Source: Phytophthora quininea
Taxonomy: Eukaryota > Oomycota > Peronosporomycetes > Peronosporales > Peronosporaceae
DNA: 64,000 nucleotides
Reading direction: 5' to 3'
Assembly (NCBI GenBank): GCA_011947345.1
Contig: JAAVTG010000533.1
Coordinates: 33,926-97,925 of the forward strand
Shown here: piece by piece, positions 53,780 through 64,000 of the stretch
How the letters are laid out: the number at the start of each line of letters is the position of its first letter
Numbering within the stretch: position 1 is the first letter of the stretch
The notes under the pieces: generated by a model
Seen by the model: only the letters and a program-made list of their open reading frames with translations
Databases searched by the model: none
What the model was told of the DNA's origin: nothing
Program-made: the position numbers and the translations under genes

Positions 53780-56160
53780 GCCGGAATTTGCGGCCAGTAT
53801 GATGTTTGCTGCGGGCTTCCGGCAGGTGCTCTCGGGCATCTGCAAGTCCTTTGCGGGTCTCTCGTTGCTCCCACAGCGCACCGCCACCGTCAACATCCCC
53901 TCCCCTTCGTCCTAACCAGTCTAACCAACTTTGTATGGCCTCCCTTTAACGCCCAACCGTTACATTCTCAGCGCCACAACACGACACGCTCCCACGAGAC
54001 CTCCAACGATACAGGATCGACATCCTCGGCCTGCAAGAGACAAAAATGCCAGTGCTGGGCAGGAGCTCCATCGGGGACTTCACTCTGCTAACTCTTGCTG
54101 CCACACAGGAAAAACACGGCATCGGTTTTGCCATCTCGGCACGCCTCCGTCCTTACCTCTGGCAGCACTGGGTCCACCGCGATCGCATCGGAGTTCTTCA
54201 GCTAAACCTACCCAGCACTGACCGGCCTAACATAATCACAGCGTACAGCCCCCACAGCGGAAAACCACTCCAAGATGTCGATAGGTTCTTCCTGGTCCTC
54301 CACAACTTACTGGAATCACTGCCAAAGAAAGACACCACTATCATCACAGGCAACTTCAACGCAAAACTCGGCTCCAGATGCTGCGGAGAAACTTTTCCGG
54401 GCACCGCGCTAAGGGAGTTCGCAACCGAAACGCACACGCGCTAGCTAACTTTGTGACTCATTTCGACTATTTGCTACTAACACAGGCTTTCAGAAACGTG
54501 CACAAACAAAACACAACGTAGAGCTGGCGCCGATGGGATCACTACGTCTACAACCAGATCGACACGGTCCGCGCCAATTATGCCCAAGCGGACTGGGCGA
54601 CCACTACTCTGCGACGACTAAGGTAAGTTTATTCTACAACAGGCTAGGACTAACAATCGTATGCAATCCCACTTCAAAAGCAGTTCGCGGACCCCTCCCC
54701 GGTAACCCCAGACCGCGAAGCTCGAGCGCTCGACCAGCCCATCACCGCAGACGAATTCCAACACGCTCTCCGCCAACTAAACAACCGCCGTGCGTCAGGA
54801 CCCGACGATATTCCAGCAAAACTTCTCAAGTACGGGGCTGCGGAGCTCGCACCACAATTGGCGTCACTTATCAACCAAAGCCTCGAACGCGGTGAGCCCC
54901 TTGACCTCGGCGAAGGGATATTGCTCTGCCTCCCAAAGCCGAACAAACCTCCTGGAGACTGCCCCAGTCTCCGCCCCATCGTTCTGCTCAACAACATCAG
55001 GAAAGAGGTTTCGCTGATTGCCCTCCGACGAATATCACCGGCCGTCGACCGCTTCCTGGCGCCACATCAGAGCGACTTCAGGAAAAACAGAAGCACCGCC
55101 GAAGCTGTTTGGACGCACCGGCGGCTATCCGCCCGCGCACAACGTTTTCGAGAATCTATTCACGTACTGGGAGTCAACCTCTCACGATCCTTTGACACTA
55201 TCGACCGTGAGAAACCTATCAAGGTCCTCGCCACGATCCAGACCGAAGACGACATCCGAGTTCCCCTATCCAACACGGCGCTTGCGCTCAAGGCCGGCAA
55301 CACGACTCTTGACCCGTTCGAAAGCAACACCGGCGCCCCTCAGGGCGACTCACTTTCACCTGTTTTGTTTGTAGTGTATTTAGAAGCAGCCCTCCGAGAT
55401 GAAGCTAGAGAACTCTATGTGCCTTACCAGCTTCTGGAGCAAATGGTGGTCTACGAGGATGACACGGACTTTATCTACCTGGACCTTAAAATGATTGACC
55501 TCATCCTCGATCGTGCGCCAGCCATCCTCGCTCGATGGTCACTCAAGATGAATGCCTCCTAGACCGAGATCACGGCCATTGAACGCCACGCTCAGCCCGT
55601 CGGACCGACCCTTCACACGCGAGCAGCCGAAGTGACGTGGCGACTGACCAAGAAACTCGGCTCGCTGCTCGGAGACGCAGAAGATCATAGCCGGTGCGAG
55701 ACTCTCGCTGCTGCGGCTCTCTCTCGCTTATGGACGGTTTGGCTTCGACCGCACTTCGCGACCAACGAGATCAGACTCCGCCTCTCCAACTGCTTTGCCC
55801 TGCCAGTCCTGCTGTACAACAGCGGTACCTAGGCCTTGACGGCGTCGGAACTACATGACCTGGAAAGTTTCCACCGCCGCCAGCTCCGACAGGTGCTCAA
55901 CATGCGCTACCCCGTCACGTCCCCAATCGAACTCTGTACGAGATCTGCCGCGCACGTCCGCTTCGACACCGGATCACAGCCTCACGTTGGGACCTATTTG
56001 GTCTCATCCTAAGACGACCCGACATCCCAGCTTACACACACATGGCGGCATACTTCTCCACCAGCGACGCAGGGAAATGGCGAGCCGGCCGCGAACAACC
56101 TTTTCACGCATCTTAGAGGCTCTCCTTGGTAACATAGCGGCTTAGAAGGCGCCGCGAATC
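53780..56160 (+). mobile_element. Degenerate LINE (non-LTR retrotransposon)
   Basis: An AP-endonuclease domain (RIDILGLQETKM, NIITAYSPHSGKP, TTIITGNFNAKLG) at about 53990-54440 is followed by reverse transcriptase (LRPIVLLNNI, GVNLSRSFDTIDREK, GAPQGDSLSPVLFVVYLEAA, YEDDTDF) at 54850-55562 and a C-terminal region with an in-frame stop at 55561. The order and motifs fit an APE-type LINE. The frame is broken several times. The last about 40 bp also begin the downstream direct repeat. Confidence 0.75.
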
Positions 56161-57010
56161 ACCCCTTGAGGGCAACACACACTACTTGCCCTCGCCAACG
56201 AACGTTCGCATATTTTGCTCACCGCGTTCCCTGAACTGGCATAGTCCTAACCACACACACACAAGTCTTACGTTTGGAGGTCCCTCAACTTCAAGGTCCC
56301 ACTAAAGAAAGCGGCTGCTCGCGAGAACAAGGAATAAAGGACCCCACAAAGGACAAGCGCCGCAAGGCATCCAAGGGACCGGACGACACTACCCGGCGCG
56401 CTGACCCCGACCTCGACACACTCAGCCGTGACCAACAACCTTCCCCGACAGTAGACCGAAGCATATCTGTACTGCTGTCACCCCAGGGCCTCGCGTCCTC
56501 CAAGGACAGTTCCGTCTTCACCACACCTCCTCGAGCCAACGGAAGAGCGTTGCCCGCCCGCCGACGGGTACACAAGGTGAGAGCGCGTTCAGCACACACG
56601 GCAGATCGAAGTACCCCTCCGTAGTCGGCAGTCTGGGCACCGTGCGCTGGGTGTTGAGGTTGAGGGACGAATGAAGCATTTGCGCCGAGTGGGCCAATAT
56701 ACTTCCCGTACCCAGGTTCGTGTCGAAGATAAATAGGCGCTGGAGGACGGGCCAATGTACTTCCCGTTCCTCGCGGTCTTGGTCACTTGTGCACGTCGAA
56801 GCAAATTCAGCTCTCTGTTTGTTTGTTAGGCTAAGTGCCTGCCACTACTTTATCGCACTATCCTTTGCAGACCTTGTGCGCCACTTGATTCTTGCCCTTT
56901 CTCTCCCCGCCCTTGAAAGACTGTGTCGGAGTCCCGCACTGGCTAGCCTGCGACGTTTCACATCCACCTTGGTTTGGATTACGCGCCTCAGCCGATTGCC
57001 CACTGGCATC

Positions 57011-57123
57011 ATGGCCAAGTTGAGAAATGGGTACATGGCCCAGTCGGAACTGGGTATGGCCAAGTCAGAACTGGGCATGGCCAAGGCGAACCTGGGTATG
57101 ACCACGTCGGAACTGGGTACATC
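57011..57123 (+). repeat. 21-bp minisatellite, unit A
   Basis: About five head-to-tail copies of a 21-bp unit close to ATGGCCAAGTCGGAACTGGGT, with some variants. The period is a multiple of three, so in the open frame it reads as heptads such as MAKSELG and MAKANLG. Confidence 0.8.
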
Positions 57124-57263
57124 CATGAATGATGGTACTACTGAAGACCCGTGAGTGATGGTCTCGCTGAAGCCATATCCCAAAGATTACGCCATAAGTC
57201 CAGCGCCCGCTGACCAGTCGCGACTCTTCAATCAAAATCTTTCTGGGCCGCTTCTCCACACGA

Positions 57264-58052
57264 TTGTTAAAACTGTTCTTCTCGCGTACCCAAGCACCCC
57301 AACACACAATTGAACCGGCCATCTACAGCGACGCGAACTGGGCAGGAACAAAAGATGCAAAATCGACGTCAGGTGGTCTGCTAACAGTCAACGAGATGTC
57401 TATATCGTGGTATAGCAAGAAACAAAGCGCCGTAGCCCTTCCAACCGCCGAAGTTGAGTACGTCGCAGGTGCGACCGCTGTCCAAGACTGCTTATGGGTA
57501 AAACAACTTATCAAAGAACTGGGACTCAAATCAAAGGGCACCACCATCACGTTACGCATCGACAATCAGGGTCCAATTAAAACTATGGGAAACTACGTCA
57601 CTACAGCTCGGCTGAAGCATATCAACATAAAACTCCACTTCATCCGCGACACTATTAGAGGCAGACAAGTTGCAGTCGCCTACTGCTCAGCCACAGTGAT
57701 GAAAGCCGACATATCCATGAAGCCGTTGGCACAGTCCCAAGAGAAAACACCAAAACCACTACAGCTAGGTAAACCAGACCAACTAACTAATAGATTCTTC
57801 CCTTTACCAAGTGCGAGGCACAGCTCCAAGACTCCAGCTGCCAAAAGGTGCGGTGCCTCGCACCTTTGGCGTCCTTCTTTACCAAAAACATCAGCCGCAG
57901 TATCTCTTTCAATTGTTCTCGGAGCGCAACGTTCTCCCTTTGGTCTCTTCCATTCAGGTCAATCCACAGTGTCGCAATGCCCCATCGTGTTAATTCATCG
58001 TGAACCAAACGCTCGACAGAGCAACAGTCCGTCAGGAGCACCGGAAACATGA
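57264..58052 (+). pseudogene. Copia (Ty1) RNase H fragment, unit A
   Basis: The ORF contains the copia RNase H run: AIYSDANWAGTKDAKSTSGG, SWYSKKQSAVALPTAEVEY, IDNQGPIKTMGN and ARLKHINIKLHFIRD. The rest of pol upstream is missing, and the last 110 codons (after about 57740) do not look like copia. It is a 5'-truncated relic that happens to keep an open frame. Confidence 0.8.
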
Positions 58053-59098
58053 ATTCGCCGTCAATGTGATCCGAGTAGTCCGCAACGCCAGTGTTGGATG
58101 CATGGCTCTTCAGGTCCTTCATCTTATCATCGTAGTGTTGCACCAGCCATATTGGTAGACCTCCATGAGTGCAAATTTCCGAGTGTATGCTGCGGGCTGA
58201 ACTACGATCACGTCATGCGCCTGAAATATCAACAATGAGTTACAGTATATTTAAAAAGGCGGTAGACAACGTATCTGGCCCAGCTTGCCGAGACCGGCGC
58301 AGTAGACACAAGAGCACCATTCTTGTTCTAGAGTCATTCTACCATCGTATAGCAGCTGGTCTGGGAGCTCAATACCCTCGCGGGCGATGTGTTGGTCAAT
58401 TGCAGCTCGAAAACTAGGATTTCCCACAGAGGGACGAAAGGCTCGCCTCGCATCCGATAGACGCCGAACGCGTCGATAGCATACCGAATTGGCTCTGCGT
58501 CTTGGGTGTCCACGTAGTCGAATCAATGCACCCGCGAGCTCAGCTACTCGTCCGGGTCGTGCTCTGCGCATAAGGCGTCAAGTGTAGAAAACCTCACGTA
58601 GGGCAAGCGCCCATACAAAAGGCGATCCTGGACCGGGAACGCCGATATCATGCGCAACAGTAAACTGCATGTAGGCAACAAGCGAGATATGCGATGCATC
58701 GCCTCCTTCACACCGACACGAAAGACTTCCCGCAGTTCGCCATATCGAACCGGTTTCTGTAGTTTTGCTAGGACGGCTTCGATCTCGGCGTCCGTCGAAC
58801 GGAGCGTTAATGTATCTGGCGGCGTCGGCCAGGAAGACCGTCTGCGATTGAACGTCGCTCGTCGAGCAAGAGAAGGGATGAACGTACAGACACGGACGCG
58901 CCTTAGCCGCCTTGAGAGGCGTCTGCTGGTCCAGCTCCTGCAAAGAGACGTCCGACGTGGTTCACGCCAATCGGCCAAATAGGTACACATTTTGGAGCGA
59001 CTGTTTTTTATTTCCAGCGCAATGATCTCGCTTGCAGGCGTGGCAATACTAGTAATGCCTCGGGAGATTGCTGCTGCAGCGTCCAGCGCAGACACCAA
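57787..59098 (-). other. Unidentified minus-strand coding-like region, unit A
   Basis: Three successive minus-strand ORFs (58544-59098, 58251-58571 and 57787-58143) overlap or abut and could be one broken gene. The last contains VQHYDDKMKDLK, WIDLNGRDQRENVALREQLK and FLVKKDAKG. I do not recognise the family. A host gene family or an effector-like protein is possible, but no signal peptide, RxLR or LxLFLAK motif is visible. Unit B has the same ORFs with one extra frameshift. Confidence 0.35.
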
Positions 59099-59652
59099 GC
59101 GAGCAGAAACCAGCGAGTCTCGCTAGTGCTCGATTCAGGATGGACGCTTTTCGGTGCGCGCCAGAGATATGCGCAGTTGCGATCAGGGGTAATGTTTGTC
59201 GTCAATTCGCGGATTTTGTGATCGTTTACATGGGAAATCATATTTCGAGTACGCAACTTTAGTGAAATTGTGATAAACAGCCTATTATCATAAAAAGTCT
59301 ATCGTCGATTACATCATCAAGCCGCTTGCAGTTGCTGCTTCACAAGTCATGCACGCCTCCGCCTCCATCAAGCGCAAGCTGCGCAAGTCCTGCTCGCTTC
59401 CCACATGCACTCGACCCCAGGAGCTTGTATGCATTGCACGTGCGACAGCCACTGCAAAGGCTCTGGCCGCGACTACAAGAAAGAATGTAGTTCGTGTCGG
59501 GGAAAGTGATTAGGGTCTTTGAGAGATTGCTTTAGAGTGAGCTACTGCTCCGCATGCTCAAACGAATCCTACCAATCATACCGCCGATGTTCCAATCGGT
59601 GAGGGGACAGTGTGATGCTTGTGTTTCATACGAAAACGCCACAACATCATCC
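59099..59652. other. No clear gene
   Basis: About 550 bp at the end of repeat unit A. A short plus-strand frame near 59390-59510 has several cysteines (CMHCTCDSHCKGSG, CSSCRGK) reminiscent of a zinc-binding motif, but it is too short and unframed to call. Confidence 0.3.
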
Positions 59653-60082
59653 TCACGAGCAGCGCACAAGGTAACTCGCTGCTTGAAGGTCACACAGCTC
59701 ACATTTGCGTGAGTGTCCAGGTCGCACCAGAGCTTTCGTCGTGAGATCAACCGGTATGCCCTGCGAGCGCACATGTTGCACGTCTATCATGCTCTCTTGG
59801 AGGAGACCCTTGGCATTCTTGTGCTTGAAATCCACTATCTTCTGTGTTACACAAGTCCTTGCCACTTTAGACGAGCGATGGCTGGCTGGCTGTCCATGAC
59901 GAGCAGAGTGACATTTCGGTCTTCAACACTTGGTTTTCTAGTAGTCGAACCATCTCGCATCCTTCGACGGCGAAATATTCCACAGCGGTGCTGGACTTAG
60001 CAACCACCGACTGAAGCTTGCTGAGTATGCCACAGGGCAGCCGGACAGGTAGACGACGTGTCCCGACACTAATTGCTGTCAT
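59653..60082 (-). pseudogene. Copia RNase H fragment, minus strand
   Basis: Two adjoining minus-strand ORFs show the copia RNase H pattern: SVVAKSSTAVEYFAVEGCEM, then KIVDFKHKNAKGLLQESMID and GIPVDLTTKALVRPGHSRKC. It is a different, more diverged copy than those in the direct repeat and lies in the opposite orientation. Confidence 0.65.
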
Positions 60083-60507
60083 TTACCCAGTCAGCGCCAG
60101 ACGTGACAACAATCTGACCGTCGCTTGGCTTCAACTTCAGTCTCGGCTTTCTCGATCTGCTCACGTATGTGGTGTAGGAATTACTCCACTTGGAAACGTA
60201 GCCTTAATACAGTAATCCCTGCCCACAACAACAAGTCTCTCCCTCTTACGAAGGTTCGACGAGAGTTGAGGCTTCGCCTGAAGGACACCCAACTCGACTC
60301 GCCCAGAGCCAGTCAGACGCGCTCTTCTGTGATGCTTTTTGCTAACCAAACAGCGCCACTAGCCCGAGCTTTGGCTAGGACGCTTAACACACACAAACTC
60401 AGTCAAACTCTGAGGTTCCTCTAAAGAGAGTAAGCCACACCTGGGGAAAGCGCGTCCGGAGCCGCCGCAGCAAAGTCACGATTAATAGGGTTGGGGTGGA
60501 GGTGAAT
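60083..60507. other. Unassigned spacer before repeat unit B
   Basis: 425 bp with no recognisable gene. It may be retroelement debris, but I see no LTR pair or target duplication. Confidence 0.3.
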
Positions 60508-61399
60508 AGGCTCTCCTTGGTAACATAGCGGCTTAGAAGGCGCCGCGAATCACCCCCTTGAGGGCAACACACACTACTTGCCCTCGCCAACGAACGTTCG
60601 CATATTTTGCTCACCGCGTTCCCTGAACTGGCATAGTCCTAACCACACACACACAAGTCTTACGTTTGGAGGTCCCTCAACTTCAAGGTCCCACTAAAGA
60701 AAGCGGCTGCTCGCGAGAACAAGGAATAAAGGACCCCACAAAGGACAAGCGCCGCAAGGCATCCAAGGGACCGGACGACACTACCCGGCGCGCTGACCCC
60801 GACCTCGACACACTCAGCCGTGACCAGCAACCTTCCCCGACAGTAGACCGAAGCATATCTGTACTGCTGTCACCCCAGGGCCTCGCGTCCTCCAAGGACA
60901 GTTCCGTCTTCACCACACCTCCTCGAGCCAACGGAAGAGCGTTGCCCGCCCGCCGACGGGTACACAAGGTGAGAGCGTTCAGCACACACGGCAGATCGAA
61001 GTACCCCTCCGTAGTCGGCAGTCTGGGCACCGTGCGCTGGGTGTTGAGGTTGAGGGACGAATGAAGCATTTGCGCCGAGTGGGCCAATATACTTCCCGTA
61101 CCCAGGTTCGTGTCGAAGATAAATAGGCGCTGGAGGACGGGCCAATGTACTTCCGTTCCTCGCGGTCTTGGTCACTTGTGCACGTCGAAGCAAATTCAGC
61201 TCTCTGTTTGTTTGTTAGGCTAAGTGCCTGCCACTACTTTATCGCACTATCCTTTGCAGACCTTGTGCGCCACTTGATTCTTGCCCTTTCTCTCCCCGCC
61301 CTTGAAAGACTGTGTCGGAGTCCCGCACTGGCTAGCCTGCGACGTTTCACATCCACCTTGGTTTGGATTACGCGCCTCAGCCGATTACCCACTGGCATC

Positions 61400-61512
61400 A
61401 TGGCCAAGTTGAGAAATGGGTACATGGCCCAGTCGGAACTGGGTATGGCCAAGTCAGAACTGGGTATGGCCAAGGCGAACCTGGGTATGACCACGTCGGA
61501 ACTGGGTACATC
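61400..61512 (+). repeat. 21-bp minisatellite, unit B
   Basis: The counterpart of the array at 57011-57123, with the same number of copies and one or two substitutions. Confidence 0.8.
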
Positions 61513-61652
61513 CATGAATGATGGTACTACTGAAGACCCGTGAGTGATGGTCTCGCTGAAGCCATATCCCAAAGATTACGCCATAAGTCCAGCGCCCGCT
61601 GACCAGTCGCGACTCTTCAATCAAAATCTTTCTGGGCCGCTTCTCCACACGA

Positions 61653-62441
61653 TTGTTAAAACTGTTCTTCTCGCGTACCCAAGCACCCCAACACACAATT
61701 GAACCGGCCATCTACAGCGACGCGAACTGGGCAGGAACAAAAGATGCAAAATCGACGTCAGGTGGTCTGCTAACAGTCAACGAGATGTCTATATCGTGGT
61801 ATAGCAAGAAACAAAGCGCCGTAGCCCTTCCAACCGCCGAAGTTGAGTACGTCGCAGGTGCGACCGCTGTCCAAGACTGCTTATGGGTAAAACAACTTAT
61901 CAAAGAACTGGGACTCAAATCAAAGGGCACCACCATCACGTTACGCATCGACAATCAGGGTCCAATTAAAACTATGGGAAACTACGTCACTACAGCTCGG
62001 CTGAAGCATATCAACATAAAACTCCACTTCATCCGCGACACTATTAGAGGCAGACAAGTTGCAGTCGCCTACTGCTCAGCCACAGTGATGAAAGCCGACA
62101 TATCCATGAAGCCGTTGGCACAGTCCCAAGAGAAAACACCAAAACCACTACAGCTAGGTAAACCAGACCAACTAACTAATAGATTCTTCCCTTTACCAAG
62201 TGCGAGGCACAGCTCCAAGACTCCAGCTGCCAAAAGGTGCGGTGCCTCGCACCTTTGGCGTCCTTCTTTACCAAAAACATCAGCCGCAGTATCTCTTTCA
62301 ATTGTTCTCGGAGCGCAACGTTCTCCCTTTGGTCTCTTCCATTCAGGTCAATCCACAGTGTCGCAATGCCCCATCGTGTTAATTCATCGTGAACCAAACG
62401 CTCGACAGAGCAACAGTCCGTCAGGAGCACCGGAAACATGA
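61653..62441 (+). pseudogene. Copia RNase H fragment, unit B
   Basis: Identical to the fragment in unit A across the whole 262-codon frame. Confidence 0.8.
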
Positions 62442-63485
62442 ATTCGCCGTCAATGTGATCCGAGTAGTCCGCAACGCCAGTGTTGGATGCATGGCTCTTC
62501 AGGTCCTTCATCTTATCATCGTAGTGTTGCACCAGCCATATTGGTAGACCTCCATGAGTGCAAATTTCCGAGTGTATGCTGCGGGCTGAACTACGATCAC
62601 GTCATGCGCCTGAAATATCAACAATGAGTTACAGTATATTTAAAAAGGCGGTAGACAACGTATCTGGCCCAGCTTGCCGAGACCGGCGCAGTAGACACAA
62701 GAGCACCATTCTTGTTCTAGAGTCATTCTACCATCGTATAGCAGCTGGTCTGGGAGCTCAATACCCTCGCGGGCGATGTGTTGGTCAATTGCAGCTCGAA
62801 AACTAGGATTTCCCACAGAGGGACGAAAGGCTCGCCTCGCATCCGATAGACGCCGAACGCGTCGATAGCATACCGAATTGGCTCTGCGTCTTGGGTGTCC
62901 ACGTAGTCGAATCAATGCACCCGCGAGCTCAGCTACTCGTCCGGGTCGTGCTCTGCGCATAAGGCGTCAAGTGTAGAAAACCTCACGTAGGGCAAGCGCC
63001 CATACAAAAGGCGATCCTGGACCGGGAACGCCGATATCATGCGCAACAGTAAACTGCATGTAGGCAACAAGCGAGATATGCGATGCATCGCCTCCTTCAC
63101 ACCGACACGAAAGACTTCCGCAGTTCGCCATATCGAACCGGTTTCTGTAGTTTTGCTAGGACGGCTTCGATCTCGGCGTCCGTCGAACGGAGCGTTAATG
63201 TATCTGGCGGCGTCGGCCAGGAAGACCGTCTGCGATTGAACGTCGCTCGTCGAGCAAGAGAAGGGATGAACGTACAGACACGGACGCGCCTTAGCCGCCT
63301 TGAGAGGCGTCTGCTGGTCCAGCTCCTGCAAAGAGACGTCCGACGTGGTTCACGCCAATCGGCCAAATAGGTACACATTTTGGAGCGACTGTTTTTATTT
63401 CCAGCGCAATGATCTCGCTTGCAGGCGTGGCAATACTAGTAATGCCTCGGGAGATTGCTGCTGCAGCGTCCAGCGCAGACACCAA
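62176..63485 (-). other. Unidentified minus-strand coding-like region, unit B
   Basis: The counterpart of 57787-59098. A one-base difference near 63118 changes which frames are open in the upstream ORF. Confidence 0.35.
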
Positions 63486-64000
63486 GCGAGCAGAAACCAG
63501 CGAGTCTCGCTAGTGCTCGATTCAGGGGATGGACGCTTTTCGGTGCGCGCCAGAGATATGCGCAGTTGCGATCAGGGGTAATGTTTGTCGTCAATTCGCG
63601 GATTTTGTGATCGTTTACATGGGAAATCATATTTCGAGTACGCAACTTTAGTGAAATTGTGATAAACAGCCTATTATCATAAAAAAGTCTATCGTCGATT
63701 ACATCATCAAGCCGCTTGCAGTTGCTGCTTCACAAGTCATGCACGCCTCCGCCTCCATCAAGCGCAAGCTGCGCAAGTCCTGCTCGCTTCCCACATGCAC
63801 TCGACCCCCAGGAGCTTGTATGCATTGCACGTGCGACAGCCACTGCAAAGGCTCTGGCCGCGACTACAAGAAAGAATGTAGTTCGTGTCGGGGAAAGTGA
63901 TTAGGGTCTTTGAGAGATTGCTTTAGAGTGAGCTACTGCTCCGCATGCTCAAACGAATCCTACCAATCATACCGCCGATGTTCCAATCGGTGAGGGGACA

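Larger units (their letters stand above)
56117..59609. repeat. Long direct repeat, unit A
   Basis: At least 3.49 kb here recurs at 60508-64000 in the same orientation, offset by about 4.39 kb. The copies differ by a handful of one- or two-base indels and few substitutions. The unit starts within the LINE 3' region and holds about 900 bp without a clear gene, a 21-bp minisatellite, copia RNase H and unidentified minus-strand ORFs. The window ends inside unit B, so the true length is unknown. Confidence 0.9.
60508..64000. repeat. Long direct repeat, unit B (runs off the window)
   Basis: This is the second copy of the unit at 56117-59609. It is preceded not by LINE sequence but by about 430 bp of unassigned DNA. 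Confidence 0.9.

Noticed and set aside
57787..58571. Crinkler or RxLR effector in the direct repeat
   Set aside because: No signal peptide, LxLFLAK or RxLR motif could be found in any frame upstream.
1..64000. CRISPR arrays, rRNA and tRNA genes
   Set aside because: No regularly spaced short repeats or rRNA cores were noticed. tRNAs were looked for only by eye and none was convincing; a tRNA scan would be decisive.

Overview
This is a protist genome window. It most likely comes from an oomycete (Phytophthora or a zoosporic relative). The evidence is compact GC-rich genes with short introns (about 55-90 bp), an oomycete-type Inr/FPR core promoter, a CBEL-like CBM1-PAN secreted protein, annexin, a BT1-family folate/biopterin transporter, and gypsy, copia, Harbinger, Helitron and LINE elements. 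Centrin and a probable CFAP92-like axonemal protein suggest that the organism makes flagellated zoospores.

Layout. 1-21.7 kb is gene-dense: transportin-1 (partial, -), plant-type NBP35 (+), a PH-PP2C fusion phosphatase (-), a secreted CBM1-PAN-CBM1-PAN-GH5 glucanase (-) beside a truncated GH5 paralogue, ABCF3/GCN20 (+), a coiled-coil/LRR protein (-), a giant kelch/GCC2-GCC3 secreted protein (+) and a DUF4954-like beta-helix protein (-). 21.8-38.3 kb holds two copies of a block with annexin, BT1 transporter and an acidic hypothetical gene. The copies are separated by a full-length gypsy element nested in an older, oppositely oriented LTR of the same family. Copy 2 also carries a 1.75 kb private insertion that encodes a PLD-superfamily protein. 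38.2-48.8 kb has the CFAP92-like gene, an acidic-linker protein with a conserved C-terminal module, DNA polymerase delta catalytic subunit, a degenerate DUF4954 copy and centrin. 48.9-64 kb is transposon territory: a Harbinger element with intact-looking TIRs and a TTA target duplication that contains a Helitron remnant, then a decayed LINE, then a direct repeat of at least 3.49 kb with copia RNase H and unidentified minus-strand ORFs.

A pervasive caveat: nearly every conserved gene, including essential ones such as POLD1, ABCF3 and NBP35, is broken by single-base indels, mostly at homopolymers. I read these mainly as sequence errors, so 'frameshift' below does not mean 'pseudogene' unless stated. 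CDS coordinates span start to stop and include introns; where exon borders were worked out they are given.
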